Below are positions 1-6,030 of a DNA stretch of 6,367 nucleotides, in pieces. Made by a program: the position numbers and the translations under genes. The stretch spans positions 1 through 6,367 of the forward strand of contig JBOGIG010000003.1 in the NCBI GenBank assembly GCA_050742455.1. Reading direction: 5' to 3'. Within the stretch, counting starts at the first letter, position 1. Each line of letters starts with the position of its first letter. The notes under the pieces were generated by a model. The model did no database searches, was not told the DNA's origin, and saw only the letters and a list, made by a program, of their open reading frames with translations. The stretch is from JBOGIG01 sp050742455 (GTDB lineage: Bacteria > Actinomycetota > Acidimicrobiia > Acidimicrobiales > JBOGIG01).

Positions 1-1
1 G

Positions 2-85
2 GCCAAGAATTCAACGGCCAAGCCTGCAGGCGGGAAGTCCAATTCGGTCAAGAAGTCGACGGGACAATCCGGCCGACATCGTTGA
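2..85 (+). CDS. 3' end of a rightward gene with a Lys/Ser-rich tail (partial)
   Basis: Frame 2 is open from the window edge to a TGA at 83-85 and encodes about 27 residues: AKNSTAKPAGG, then KSNSVKKSTGQSGRHR. Low-complexity tails of Lys, Ser, Ala and Thr are common at the C-terminus of actinobacterial nucleic-acid-binding proteins such as HU-like proteins and topoisomerase I, but the tail alone does not identify the protein. Frame 3 is also open, to a TAG at 138-140. Its last part (about 75-137, starting PADIVDRLVSRL) looks more protein-like than frame 2 there, while its first part does not. The gene may therefore end at 85, end at 140, or be shifted between the two frames near 60-76. It converges on the thioesterase gene. 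That a gene ends here is moderately likely; its identity is unknown. Confidence 0.35.
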   Translation, partial: AKNSTAKPAGGKSNSVKKSTGQSGRHR

Positions 86-136
86 TCGTCTTGTTAGTCG
101 CCTCGTGGCCGGGGAGGTGGCCAGGGCCGCGCCGGC

Positions 137-850
137 CTAGCCGACGACAGCCGACGCTTTGACCTGGTCGTCAACGACGAACCACAGGCGCAAGAGGTTG
201 GAATCGAGGGTCGACTCCAGGCGGACGGCATCGGTTCCAAGCACTGGGGCTCGGTACTCAACCTCGGCGCGACCCCGAGGCCCCTTCACTGCTCGACGGG
301 CTAATTCCTCTTCGACGCCAACCCAGAAGACGGCATTGTTGACGTGGTCGAGCACATCCAGATCGGTGGACCGGAGCTCAAACGGCCGACCCGTCGTGCC
401 TGTCGGCGGATCGGAGTGGGTGAGGCGGGCCCGGATGTGCCGCCCTTCGGCCGCTTCGCCGTAGATCTCATGGAAATCTGCACCTAGGCGACGAGGTCGA
501 CCGGAGTCGAGATCGACATGAACCCATAGGGCCACCACTTCGATGGCGGCGCCATCGGCCCCGGCTATGGAGGTTCGCCGACGAGCAAAATGTGATCCCG
601 TCCCAGAGCAGAACGTCGCCAATTCCAATTCCTCGCCCAGTTTCGGCGAACTCTGGATCACCACGGTGGTCTTGCGCACCACCCAGGCCATGGACCGCTC
701 CATGGCACAGTCGAGGCTGTCGTCGGTGGCCACGTCCTGGAGGTAACGAGCCAGGGCATCGAGACGTAGTTCGCCACGGGGGTCAGCATCGCCCAGTCTG
801 ACCCGGCGGGAGGCGACAAAGATGCGCCCCCGCCGAGGTGGAGGAGTCAT
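137..850 (-). CDS. Acyl-ACP thioesterase (double hotdog)
   Basis: Predicted cytoplasmic thioesterase that hydrolyses acyl-ACP to a free fatty acid and ACP, ending or diverting FAS II synthesis. The 237 residues fit the two-hotdog FatA/FatB-like family, though shorter than plant enzymes. Hotdog 1 includes VRLGDADPRGELRLDALARY at 17-36, then LQDVATDD, WVVRKTTVVI (56-65) and LWVHVD. Hotdog 2 carries the family signature DLDVLDHVNNAVFWVG (163-178), with His169 as the likely catalytic histidine, and EVEYRAPV (196-203). Plant enzymes have Asn two residues before this His; here it is Leu167. The ATG at 850 is chosen because it gives MTPPPRRGRIF just before the conserved region. An in-frame GTG at 871 would add seven residues, and neither start has a clear ribosome site. 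The gene is divergent from fabZ, and the stop lies in a CTAG at 137-140. The family call is firm; chain-length specificity cannot be told. Confidence 0.85.
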   Translation of the reverse strand: MTPPPRRGRIFVASRRVRLGDADPRGELRLDALARYLQDVATDDSLDCAMERSMAWVVRKTTVVIQSSPKLGEELELATFCSGTGSHFARRRTSIAGADGAAIEVVALWVHVDLDSGRPRRLGADFHEIYGEAAEGRHIRARLTHSDPPTGTTGRPFELRSTDLDVLDHVNNAVFWVGVEEELARRAVKGPRGRAEVEYRAPVLGTDAVRLESTLDSNLLRLWFVVDDQVKASAVVG

Positions 851-945
851 GAGGTCGGTCTCGGGATCCACCTTGGTTTGCTAGCACCAGGGCCAGGTCT
901 CGATCCAGATGAACCGATCCCGTCCTGGTCCGTTCGGCCCGTGGA

Positions 946-951
946 TAGGGT
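946..951 (+). promoter_or_regulatory. Candidate -10 element of a leaderless fabZ promoter
   Basis: TAGGGT fits the actinobacterial -10 pattern TANNNT. It is followed by exactly 7 nt (GGCGGGA) and then the ATG at 959, so transcription would begin at or next to the start codon. No good -35 hexamer is visible 16-18 nt upstream, which is common for such promoters. It lies in the 108-nt divergent gap between the thioesterase and fabZ. Promoter function is inferred from spacing alone. Confidence 0.45.
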
Positions 952-958
952 GGCGGGA

Positions 959-1375
959 ATGAACCCGGCAGATGTCATCCCGCACCGGCCCCCGTTTCTG
1001 TTCGTCGACGAGGTCACCGAGGTGGTCCCGGCCACTCTGGTCCGGGGGATCTGGCATCTGGACGGAACCGAGGCCTTCTTTGCCGGCCACTTCCCTGGTC
1101 ATCCGACCCTTCCGGGCGTCTTGATGGTCGAGGCCATGGCTCAACTCGGCGCCGTGGCCGTGTTGAGCGACGAGCGATTTGCCGGGCTCCTGCCCCTGTT
1201 CGGCGGGATCGACCGGGCCCGATTTCGCCGCCAGGTGGTGCCAGGCGATGACCTGGAAATGGAGGTCTCTTTGAGTCGACTCTCCACCAGGGCGGGCAAG
1301 GGTCACGGAACGGCCAGGGTCCAAGGTGAGCTGGCCTGCGAAGTTGACATGTTGTTCGTGGTGGTGCCGGCATGA
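959..1375 (+). CDS. fabZ: 3-hydroxyacyl-ACP dehydratase, FabZ type
   Basis: Single-hotdog dehydratase that removes water from (3R)-hydroxyacyl-ACP to give trans-2-enoyl-ACP in FAS II elongation, in the cytoplasm. The 138 residues match the usual FabZ length. The start MNPADVIPHRPPFLFVDEV is the standard FabZ opening. GHFPGHPTLPG follows, with His44, and VEAMAQ, with Glu58; the 14-residue His-Glu spacing is that of the FabZ catalytic pair. FGGIDRARFRRQVVPGD (about 87-103) is the usual core strand. A TTG at 878 would add 27 residues upstream, but they do not resemble FabZ, and a TAGGGT hexamer lies within them, 7 nt before the ATG. Its stop overlaps the start of the ExoIII gene in an ATGA, which suggests translational coupling. 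A FabZ-like enzyme of another acyl pathway cannot be excluded. Confidence 0.88.
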   Translation: MNPADVIPHRPPFLFVDEVTEVVPATLVRGIWHLDGTEAFFAGHFPGHPTLPGVLMVEAMAQLGAVAVLSDERFAGLLPLFGGIDRARFRRQVVPGDDLEMEVSLSRLSTRAGKGHGTARVQGELACEVDMLFVVVPA

Positions 1376-2223
1376 TGCGGATAGCCACCTGGAACGTGAA
1401 TTCCCTCAATATCCGCATGCCGCGGGTCATCGAGTGGCTGGACTATGCCCAGCCAGATGTCGTGTGCCTCCAAGAAACCAAGATGAACGATGGCGCCTTC
1501 CCGGCCATGGAGTTCGCCACCCTCGGCTACGAGTCGGCTCATCACGGGACGGGACGATGGAACGGGGTTGCCATCCTGTCCCGCTGCGGCCTGACCGACG
1601 TGGCCATCGGTCTGCCCGGCAAGCTCGATCCGATGGTGGCCGCCGAGGAGAGCCTGGCTTCGGTGCTGGCCGAGCCGCGCATGATCACCGCTACCTGTGG
1701 CGGCATCGTCGTATCGAGCGTTTACGTCCCCAACGGGCGGGAAGTGGGCGCCGACCACTACCGGGCCAAGCTGGCTTGGCTCGAACAGCTCGGCCGCCAT
1801 CTGGGCGAGTCGGGCGGCCTGTCGGGGTCGGCGGTGCTGGCCGGGGACTTCAACGTCGCTCCCGCCGACAACGACGTTTGGGACATCGGCCACTTCGAGG
1901 GGGCAACGCACGTCAGCGGGCCCGAACGCGAAGCCCTGGAAGGGTTGATGGCCCTGGGAATGGTTGACGCATTTCGTCTGATCCATGCGGAGGACCGTCT
2001 GTTTTCATGGTGGGACTACCGTGCCGGGGCATTTCACCAGCATCGGGGCATGCGCATCGACCTGATGCTGGTGACCAAACCAGTGGCCGAGCGGGTGAGC
2101 TTCGCCCTGATCGACCGGCAGGCCCGCAAGGGACAACAGCCTTCGGACCATGCCCCGGTGTTTATCGACCTCGCGCCGGGTCCCGCCTCCGTCCCGGACA
2201 CCTCGGCCCAGCCCATATTGTGA
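1372..2223 (+). CDS. xthA: Exodeoxyribonuclease III / AP endonuclease
   Basis: Mg2+-dependent nuclease of the ExoIII/APE1 endonuclease-exonuclease-phosphatase family. Members cut DNA 5' to abasic sites and trim blocked 3' ends in base-excision repair. The 283 residues are slightly longer than the usual 250-270, with a non-conserved tail after about 268. Family motifs occur in order: TWNVNSL (6-12), LQETK with metal ligand Glu35, WNGVAILS (63-70), SVYVPNG with Tyr118, AGDFNVAP with Asp159 and Asn161, GMRIDLMLV with Asp230, and SDHAP with catalytic His260. These correspond to Glu34, Asp151, Asn153, Asp229 and His259 of the E. coli enzyme, so the active site looks intact. Two adjacent ATGs (1372 and 1375) could start it; MRIATWNVNSL from 1375 is the commoner form. 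It overlaps fabZ by 4 nt (1 nt if it starts at 1375) and no promoter of its own is visible, so it is probably cotranscribed. Confidence 0.93.
   Translation: MMRIATWNVNSLNIRMPRVIEWLDYAQPDVVCLQETKMNDGAFPAMEFATLGYESAHHGTGRWNGVAILSRCGLTDVAIGLPGKLDPMVAAEESLASVLAEPRMITATCGGIVVSSVYVPNGREVGADHYRAKLAWLEQLGRHLGESGGLSGSAVLAGDFNVAPADNDVWDIGHFEGATHVSGPEREALEGLMALGMVDAFRLIHAEDRLFSWWDYRAGAFHQHRGMRIDLMLVTKPVAERVSFALIDRQARKGQQPSDHAPVFIDLAPGPASVPDTSAQPIL
2216..2221 (+). promoter_or_regulatory. Candidate -10 element of a leaderless promoter for the PaaI-like gene
   Basis: TATTGT matches TANNNT and is followed by 6 nt (GAACTA) and then the ATG at 2228. It lies across the end of the ExoIII gene, and its last base is the first base of that gene's TGA stop. 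CGGACA at 2195-2200 matches 4 of 6 positions of TTGACA, but the spacing is only 15 nt. The ATG has no Shine-Dalgarno sequence, which fits leaderless translation. Inferred from position only. Confidence 0.35.
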
Positions 2224-2227
2224 ACTA

Positions 2228-2923
2228 ATGAACTCACCAGGATGGGACGATCGCTTCCGCCGGCAAAGAGACGCCGAGATGACCCCTTACCGTGCCGAGT
2301 TGCACCGCTTGGGGGAAGCCACGCGCTCTGTGATCGAGCACTTGGTCGCCATCCGGGCTCCGGTTGAGGACCTGGCCCGGGCCGCTGATCTGCTCGAGGA
2401 TGTAGCGGCCAAGCTGGCCGATTACCCCCAGGGCCGGCTTTACGAGGGATTTGCCGAGTCGGCCAACGCCGGAGCAGCGGCCGGTCTCTTCGATCACAGT
2501 CCCATGCTGGGCCTGGCCAACCCGCTGGCCCCCCCGATACGGGTTGACCTGGTTGACGACGTGGTTGTGGGCAAGGTGCACTTTGGCTCTGCTTACGAGG
2601 GCCCGCCGGGCTGCGTACACGGTGGATTCCTGGCCGCAGCCTTTGACGAGGTCCTGGGGATGACCCAGTCCATGTCCGGACGCCCGGGCATGACCGGGAC
2701 CCTGTCCATCCGCTATCGCCGTCCTACCCCGCTGCATCATGATCTGGTTTTCGAGGGGCGTCTGCTGTCGGTCTCCGGACGCAAGATCTCAACCAGGGGA
2801 GTGTGCCTGGCTGATGGGGAAATGACGGCCGAGGCCGATGGCCTTTTCATCTCGGTCGACCTGTCCAAGATGGGTGAGCTGTACGAGGCCAGATTGAATG
2901 CTCAGGCTCGGTCCCAGGCGTGA
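2228..2923 (+). CDS. PaaI/THEM4-like hotdog thioesterase with N-terminal helical extension
   Basis: Predicted acyl-CoA thioesterase of 231 residues. The hotdog domain occupies roughly 75-220. Its signature GPPGCVHGGFLAAAFDEVLG (125-144) contains His131-Gly-Gly and Asp140, the HGG plus acid arrangement of the PaaI/THEM4 group. GTLSIRYRRPTPL (157-169) and VFEGRLLSVSGRKI are the next conserved strands. Residues 1-74 precede the hotdog and look helical, with an acid/Arg/Leu-rich stretch at about 17-66. The ATG at 2228 was chosen because it lies 4 nt after the ExoIII stop. An open frame extends upstream to 2150, but that part overlaps ExoIII and reads as Pro/Arg/Ser noise. A later ATG at 2279 is possible. 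It is last in the fabZ-xthA set and may also have its own promoter. The substrate is unknown; phenylacetyl-CoA is not implied. Confidence 0.82.
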   Translation: MNSPGWDDRFRRQRDAEMTPYRAELHRLGEATRSVIEHLVAIRAPVEDLARAADLLEDVAAKLADYPQGRLYEGFAESANAGAAAGLFDHSPMLGLANPLAPPIRVDLVDDVVVGKVHFGSAYEGPPGCVHGGFLAAAFDEVLGMTQSMSGRPGMTGTLSIRYRRPTPLHHDLVFEGRLLSVSGRKISTRGVCLADGEMTAEADGLFISVDLSKMGELYEARLNAQARSQA

Positions 2924-2928
2924 GATCA

Positions 2929-2948
2929 CCTGGCCCCACCGGGCCAGG
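2929..2948. terminator. GC-rich hairpin between convergent genes
   Basis: CCTGGCCC (2929-2936) and GGGCCAGG (2941-2948) form a perfect 8-bp stem with a 4-nt loop, CCAC at 2937-2940 on the + strand. It lies 6 nt after the stop of the PaaI-like gene and 36 nt after the leftward stop at 2984, so it could serve both directions. Neither side has a T-run; high-GC actinobacteria often use hairpins without U-tracts, but termination is inferred. Short CAGG repeats follow at about 2953-2978 without evident meaning. Confidence 0.45.
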
Positions 2949-2983
2949 GCCGACAGGCGTGCAGGGCAGGCAGGCAGGGGGTC

Positions 2984-3280
2984 CTATCCCAGCTGGAGGC
3001 GAAGCTTGTCGATCCCTGATCCCAGAGCTGCGCTGAGATCGGCTCGGTCCAAGCCGGTGGAGTCGTGCAGTTGGCGCATGGACTGGCCCAATCCGCCGTC
3101 AAGACCAAAATGGCGCGCCAGCACCAGTTGCTCAAGCGGGCTCATATCACGCAGGAGGTTGTGCCGGTTGGCCTGCAGGCACAGAGCATCCTCGTCGACC
3201 TCGCCATCGGGGTCGGGCACCTCGGCCAAGTCGTCCGGATAGGGCCACCCATCGTCGCTGGGCCACACCACAGAGTTCAT
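2984..3280 (-). CDS. Small protein resembling sigma-70 region 4 with an acidic N-terminus
   Basis: 98 residues. Residues 46-94 line up by eye with region 4 of primary sigma factors. MSPLEQLVLARHFGLDGG (46-63) stands where sigma factors have L-P-R-E..VL..RFGLD-G. SMRQLHDSTGL (67-77) stands for the first helix of the helix-turn-helix, RADLSAALGSGI (79-90) for the recognition helix, and DKLR (91-94) for the closing K-L-R. The Arg and Gln/Glu residues typical of the recognition helix are mostly absent. Residues 1-35 contain 11 Asp/Glu and no Lys or Arg, with three aromatics (Trp6, Trp12, Tyr14). There is no region 2 or 3, so it cannot be a complete sigma factor. The ATG at 3280 is chosen because the extended frame to 3520 overlaps the DUF2505 gene in another frame and reads as noise. 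It lies 50 nt after that gene, probably last in the helicase operon. The role is unknown; a transcription or polymerase-binding function is inference. Confidence 0.72.
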   Translation of the reverse strand: MNSVVWPSDDGWPYPDDLAEVPDPDGEVDEDALCLQANRHNLLRDMSPLEQLVLARHFGLDGGLGQSMRQLHDSTGLDRADLSAALGSGIDKLRLQLG

Positions 3281-3330
3281 AGGTCCGTTCTCGCGCCGGA
3301 TGGCCTCACAGTCAAGGCCAATCTTCGCGA

Positions 3331-3831
3331 TCAGTTTGCGTGTTGGAGCCAGGCACCCACTGCCGCCACTTCCAGGCGGGCGTGGTCTCTCAATCCGGAC
3401 ACGATGGCCTCTTCCACGCGGCCACCGACCAGGGGGAAACTGACCTTTATCGATCCTTCGGTGATTCGCTCGGTCGTGTCCCGGTCCGCTCCTGGACTCA
3501 GTGAAAACGTGCCCGAGCACGACAGGCGATCCGGATAGTGGTCGGGCAGTATACGAAATCTGGTTCGATGGGTTTCGGCGTCGAGAACTGATTCTTCCAC
3601 CCAGGTGAGGCGGTTCGGGTCGACAACGGCCGTTACCACGGCGGAGAGATGCCCCGAGAATCGGTGCCTGACCTTCTGGTGAAGTTCGGTCCCGGACCAG
3701 CTCTGGCTCACAAGCTCAGGCCGGCCCAGGTTGGGGAGCTCGGCCAAGGAGGCCAAAAAGTCCGGGTCCACCAAGGCGGATTGCACACTGTCGAGCCTGG
3801 CCTCGAACAACTGGTCCAATCGAAAGCGCAC
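3331..3831 (-). CDS. DUF2505 family protein (SRPBCC-like)
   Basis: 166 residues matching, from memory of the family, the actinobacterial DUF2505 proteins, which have the START/SRPBCC helix-grip fold with a hydrophobic cavity. Visible landmarks are an opening MRFRLDQLFEA strand and helix, LASLAELPNLG (26-36), DPNRLTWVEES (71-81), RTRFRILPDHYPDRLSCSGT (89-108) and the C-terminal amphipathic helix FPLVGGRVEEAIVSGL (132-147). Length is normal. There is no signal peptide or membrane segment, so it is probably cytoplasmic. The start is a GTG at 3829-3831, only 8 nt after the helicase stop, so the two are probably cotranscribed and perhaps coupled. No biochemical function is established for the family as far as I know; ligand binding is inferred from the fold. 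Confidence 0.85.
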   Translation of the reverse strand: MRFRLDQLFEARLDSVQSALVDPDFLASLAELPNLGRPELVSQSWSGTELHQKVRHRFSGHLSAVVTAVVDPNRLTWVEESVLDAETHRTRFRILPDHYPDRLSCSGTFSLSPGADRDTTERITEGSIKVSFPLVGGRVEEAIVSGLRDHARLEVAAVGAWLQHAN

Positions 3832-3839
3832 GACGGCTG

Positions 3840-6017
3840 CTACCGAGAGCCTCCGGCGATCAGCTCCAGGAGCTTGTCGCCGTACCGGGCCGCCTTTACT
3901 GGACCGAGTCCGGGAGTACCCAACAGACCATCGGCGGTGGTGGGCTTGGCTGAGGCCAGTGCGGCCAGGGTGGTGTCATGAAATATGACATAGGCAGGCA
4001 CGCCTGAGGCCCGGGCGGTAATGGCCCGCCACGAGCGAAGCGCCTCCAGCACCTCCTGGTCGATGCTGTCGCCCTGGTATCCGGGTGTGGGGCCGCGGCT
4101 GGCTGCCCCCTGACGCCGACCACCCGTTCTCCGATCCCCTGGGATCCGGTTGGGGCCAACGCCGTTGGATCCCGTCCCTCCTTGGGTCAGGCGCCGGCGG
4201 GACTCCAGTAGCCAGGCGGCCACCGACCCCGGCTCCTGACCGGCCGCCAGGGCCGATCGGGCCATGGCGATGATGTCCAGATGAGGCGACGGCTCCCGGC
4301 GAACCCGACGAGACCCGAAGGTTCGTCGGGCGGCCCATGAGCAGTGCAATTCGGTCTCGGCCCGGGTCATGGCCACATACAGGAGGCGCCGTTCCTCGGC
4401 CAGAGCGGCCGGCCCCGACGCCTGGCCTATGGGGACGAAGCCCTTTTCCAGTCCGGCGATCATCACGATGGGCCATTCCAACCCCTTGGCCCGGTGAAAT
4501 GTGGCCAGTTCCACGACGTCGGAGCTTCGATCGTCGGCGCTGCCCCGAATGGCCGTATCCAGCCAGGATACGAAGGCCTTCGGCGAAGCGGCATCGTCCA
4601 TGGATGCGTACTCACGGGCGAGGCGGACCAGCGCTTCGAGATTGCCTCGCCGTTCCTCGGCCCCGCCGCTATCACTGGCGCCGCCTCGGGCCTGGGCGGC
4701 CATAGTCTCGAGGTCTTTGATCATCACCGCAAACGAACCGTCGGGCCGCTCGCCGGTCAAGTTGGCCAGCGCCATCTTGATCTCAGGCAGCGCCTTGAAG
4801 GAGGTACCCGATCCCAGCCGGTAGGGTATCTCGGCCTGGCTCAGGGCCTCGGCCACCAGGACCAATTGGGCGTTGGTCCGAGCCAGCACAGCCATATGGG
4901 ACCAGGCCAGACCGGGTCGGTGGGCCTGGCGCAACCGCATGGCGATGCCACGAGCCTCGGACGTGTCCGAGTCAAAAGCGGTGATGCTGGGCAACGGACC
5001 GTCGGGGCGATCGGGCTCCATGAAACTCGGCCCCGGGGCGCCGGCTACCGGGGTGCCCGTCCCACCTGCGTGGCCCTGCGGACCTTCGGACAACACGGCA
5101 TTGGCCAAGGCCAGGATCTGGGGGCTCGATCGGTAGTTGCGCTGGAGGTGGATGACTTCAGCACCGGGAAAGTGGCTCCCGAACTGGTTCAACAGCTCGG
5201 GATCGGCGCCGTTCCAAGAGTAGATGGCCTGGTTGGGATCGCCCACGACGCACAGGTCAGTGTTGTTGGACAACCAGGCCCGCAACAGGCGGAACTGGAC
5301 CGGATTGACGTCCTGGAACTCATCGACGAAAACGTGGCGGAAACGCCAACGCTGGGAGGCGGCGAAGGTCGGGTCCTCTTCGAGGGCCAGTGCGCAACGG
5401 GAGAGGAGGTCGTCGAAGTCGACCAATCCCCGACGGCGTTTGTCCTCCTCGTATCGCTGGTAGACCCGAGCCATGTCCGAGGGGGCCAGGGGCGCTTTGC
5501 GGTCGGCCCGGGCCGCGGCGTCGGGGTATGATTCTGGGGCAATCATGCGGGCCTTGGCCCACTCGATCTCGGCCGCGATGTCGGCCAGAACCGGGGCAGT
5601 CTGGGTCCTGTCCCCCCTGTTCGGAACCAGCCCGGCCAGGACGCGGACCTTGCGATCCAACAGGGCTGGTTCGGCATCCCCCCGGTCTGCCCAGTATCGG
5701 CGGAGCTGGGCGTAGGCCACGGAGTGGAAGGTGCCGGCCACCACCTGCGGTCGAACACCGAGAGCGGCGAGGCGCCCCCTCATCTCCCCGGCTGCCTTGC
5801 GGGTGAAGGTCAGGGCCAGGACGTGGCTGGAATCGGCGTCCTCGTGGGCCACCCGCCAGGCGATCCGACGGGTGAGAACCCTGGTCTTGCCTGACCCCGC
5901 CCCGGCCAGGATGCACAGGGGCCGGGCCGTCGTCCTGACCGCCTCGGCCTGGGCCCGGTTGAGACCCGCCAGCAACTCGTCAGGTTCCATCGAAGGTGTC
6001 GCCGGACGGGGATTCAC
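3840..6017 (-). CDS. uvrD2: UvrD2-like superfamily 1A DNA helicase with C-terminal HRDC domain
   Basis: Predicted ATP-dependent 3'-5' DNA helicase of the UvrD/PcrA group, acting in DNA repair or replication. From a GTG at 6015-6017 it has 725 residues. The SF1 motifs are complete: Q motif LNRAQAEAV (19-27), Walker A AGAGSGKT (38-45), Ia ALTFTRKAAGEM (68-79), VAGTFHSVA (93-101), DEFQD (232-236), VGDPNQAIYSWNGAD (258-272), NYRS (294-297), V TFHRAKGLEW (506-515) and VI YVAMTRAE (547-554). An HRDC domain lies at about 651-721 and ends GTPGLGPVKAARYGDKLLEL. HRDC on a UvrD motor is the hallmark of actinobacterial UvrD2. The linker (about 563-648) is Gly/Arg-rich with no cysteine, so the tetracysteine module of mycobacterial UvrD2 is missing. 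Other starts are ATG 5990 and ATG 6059. The GTG is preferred because TACTGT stands 7 nt before it; upstream residues read as noise. It heads an apparent operon with the DUF2505 and sigma-like genes. Confidence 0.93.
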   Translation of the reverse strand: MNPRPATPSMEPDELLAGLNRAQAEAVRTTARPLCILAGAGSGKTRVLTRRIAWRVAHEDADSSHVLALTFTRKAAGEMRGRLAALGVRPQVVAGTFHSVAYAQLRRYWADRGDAEPALLDRKVRVLAGLVPNRGDRTQTAPVLADIAAEIEWAKARMIAPESYPDAAARADRKAPLAPSDMARVYQRYEEDKRRRGLVDFDDLLSRCALALEEDPTFAASQRWRFRHVFVDEFQDVNPVQFRLLRAWLSNNTDLCVVGDPNQAIYSWNGADPELLNQFGSHFPGAEVIHLQRNYRSSPQILALANAVLSEGPQGHAGGTGTPVAGAPGPSFMEPDRPDGPLPSITAFDSDTSEARGIAMRLRQAHRPGLAWSHMAVLARTNAQLVLVAEALSQAEIPYRLGSGTSFKALPEIKMALANLTGERPDGSFAVMIKDLETMAAQARGGASDSGGAEERRGNLEALVRLAREYASMDDAASPKAFVSWLDTAIRGSADDRSSDVVELATFHRAKGLEWPIVMIAGLEKGFVPIGQASGPAALAEERRLLYVAMTRAETELHCSWAARRTFGSRRVRREPSPHLDIIAMARSALAAGQEPGSVAAWLLESRRRLTQGGTGSNGVGPNRIPGDRRTGGRRQGAASRGPTPGYQGDSIDQEVLEALRSWRAITARASGVPAYVIFHDTTLAALASAKPTTADGLLGTPGLGPVKAARYGDKLLELIAGGSR

Positions 6018-6024
6018 TGACCTG

Positions 6025-6030
6025 ACAGTA
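6025..6030 (-). promoter_or_regulatory. Candidate -10 element of a leaderless helicase promoter
   Basis: On the minus strand TACTGT (TANNNT) is followed by 7 nt (CAGGTCA) and an in-frame GTG at 6017-6015. This matches the spacing seen at fabZ. No convincing -35 hexamer is present. If correct, transcription begins at the GTG, and the ATG at 6059 would lie upstream of the transcript. Alternatively, a short leader could serve the ATG at 5990. Confidence 0.4.

Noticed and set aside
7..60. EcoRI (7-12), SbfI/PstI (23-30) and SalI (55-60) sites within 60 bp, suggesting vector polylinker.
   Set aside because: Polylinker sites are normally adjacent. Here they are separated by sequence that reads as a plausible Lys/Ser-rich tail, and the DNA continues seamlessly into chromosomal genes.
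107..137. GGCCGG (107-112) and CCGGCC (132-137) as a terminator stem between convergent genes.
   Set aside because: The stem is only 6 bp with a 19-nt loop and no T-run, and such short GC matches are expected by chance here.
878..958. TTG start giving FabZ a 27-residue N-terminal extension.
   Set aside because: The extra residues do not resemble FabZ, and the stretch contains the best promoter candidate for the gene.
2953..2978. Short CAGG repeats as a functional element.
   Set aside because: They are too short and irregular, and consistent with slippage in non-coding DNA between convergent genes.
3281..3520. Upstream extension of the sigma-like gene to 3520.
   Set aside because: It overlaps the well-supported DUF2505 gene in another frame, and its translation is Arg/Gly/Pro-rich without similarity.
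4344..5531. A 395-codon open frame on the + strand opposite the helicase.
   Set aside because: It is antisense to conserved helicase motifs; its length follows from the high GC and few stop codons, and its translation shows no family features.
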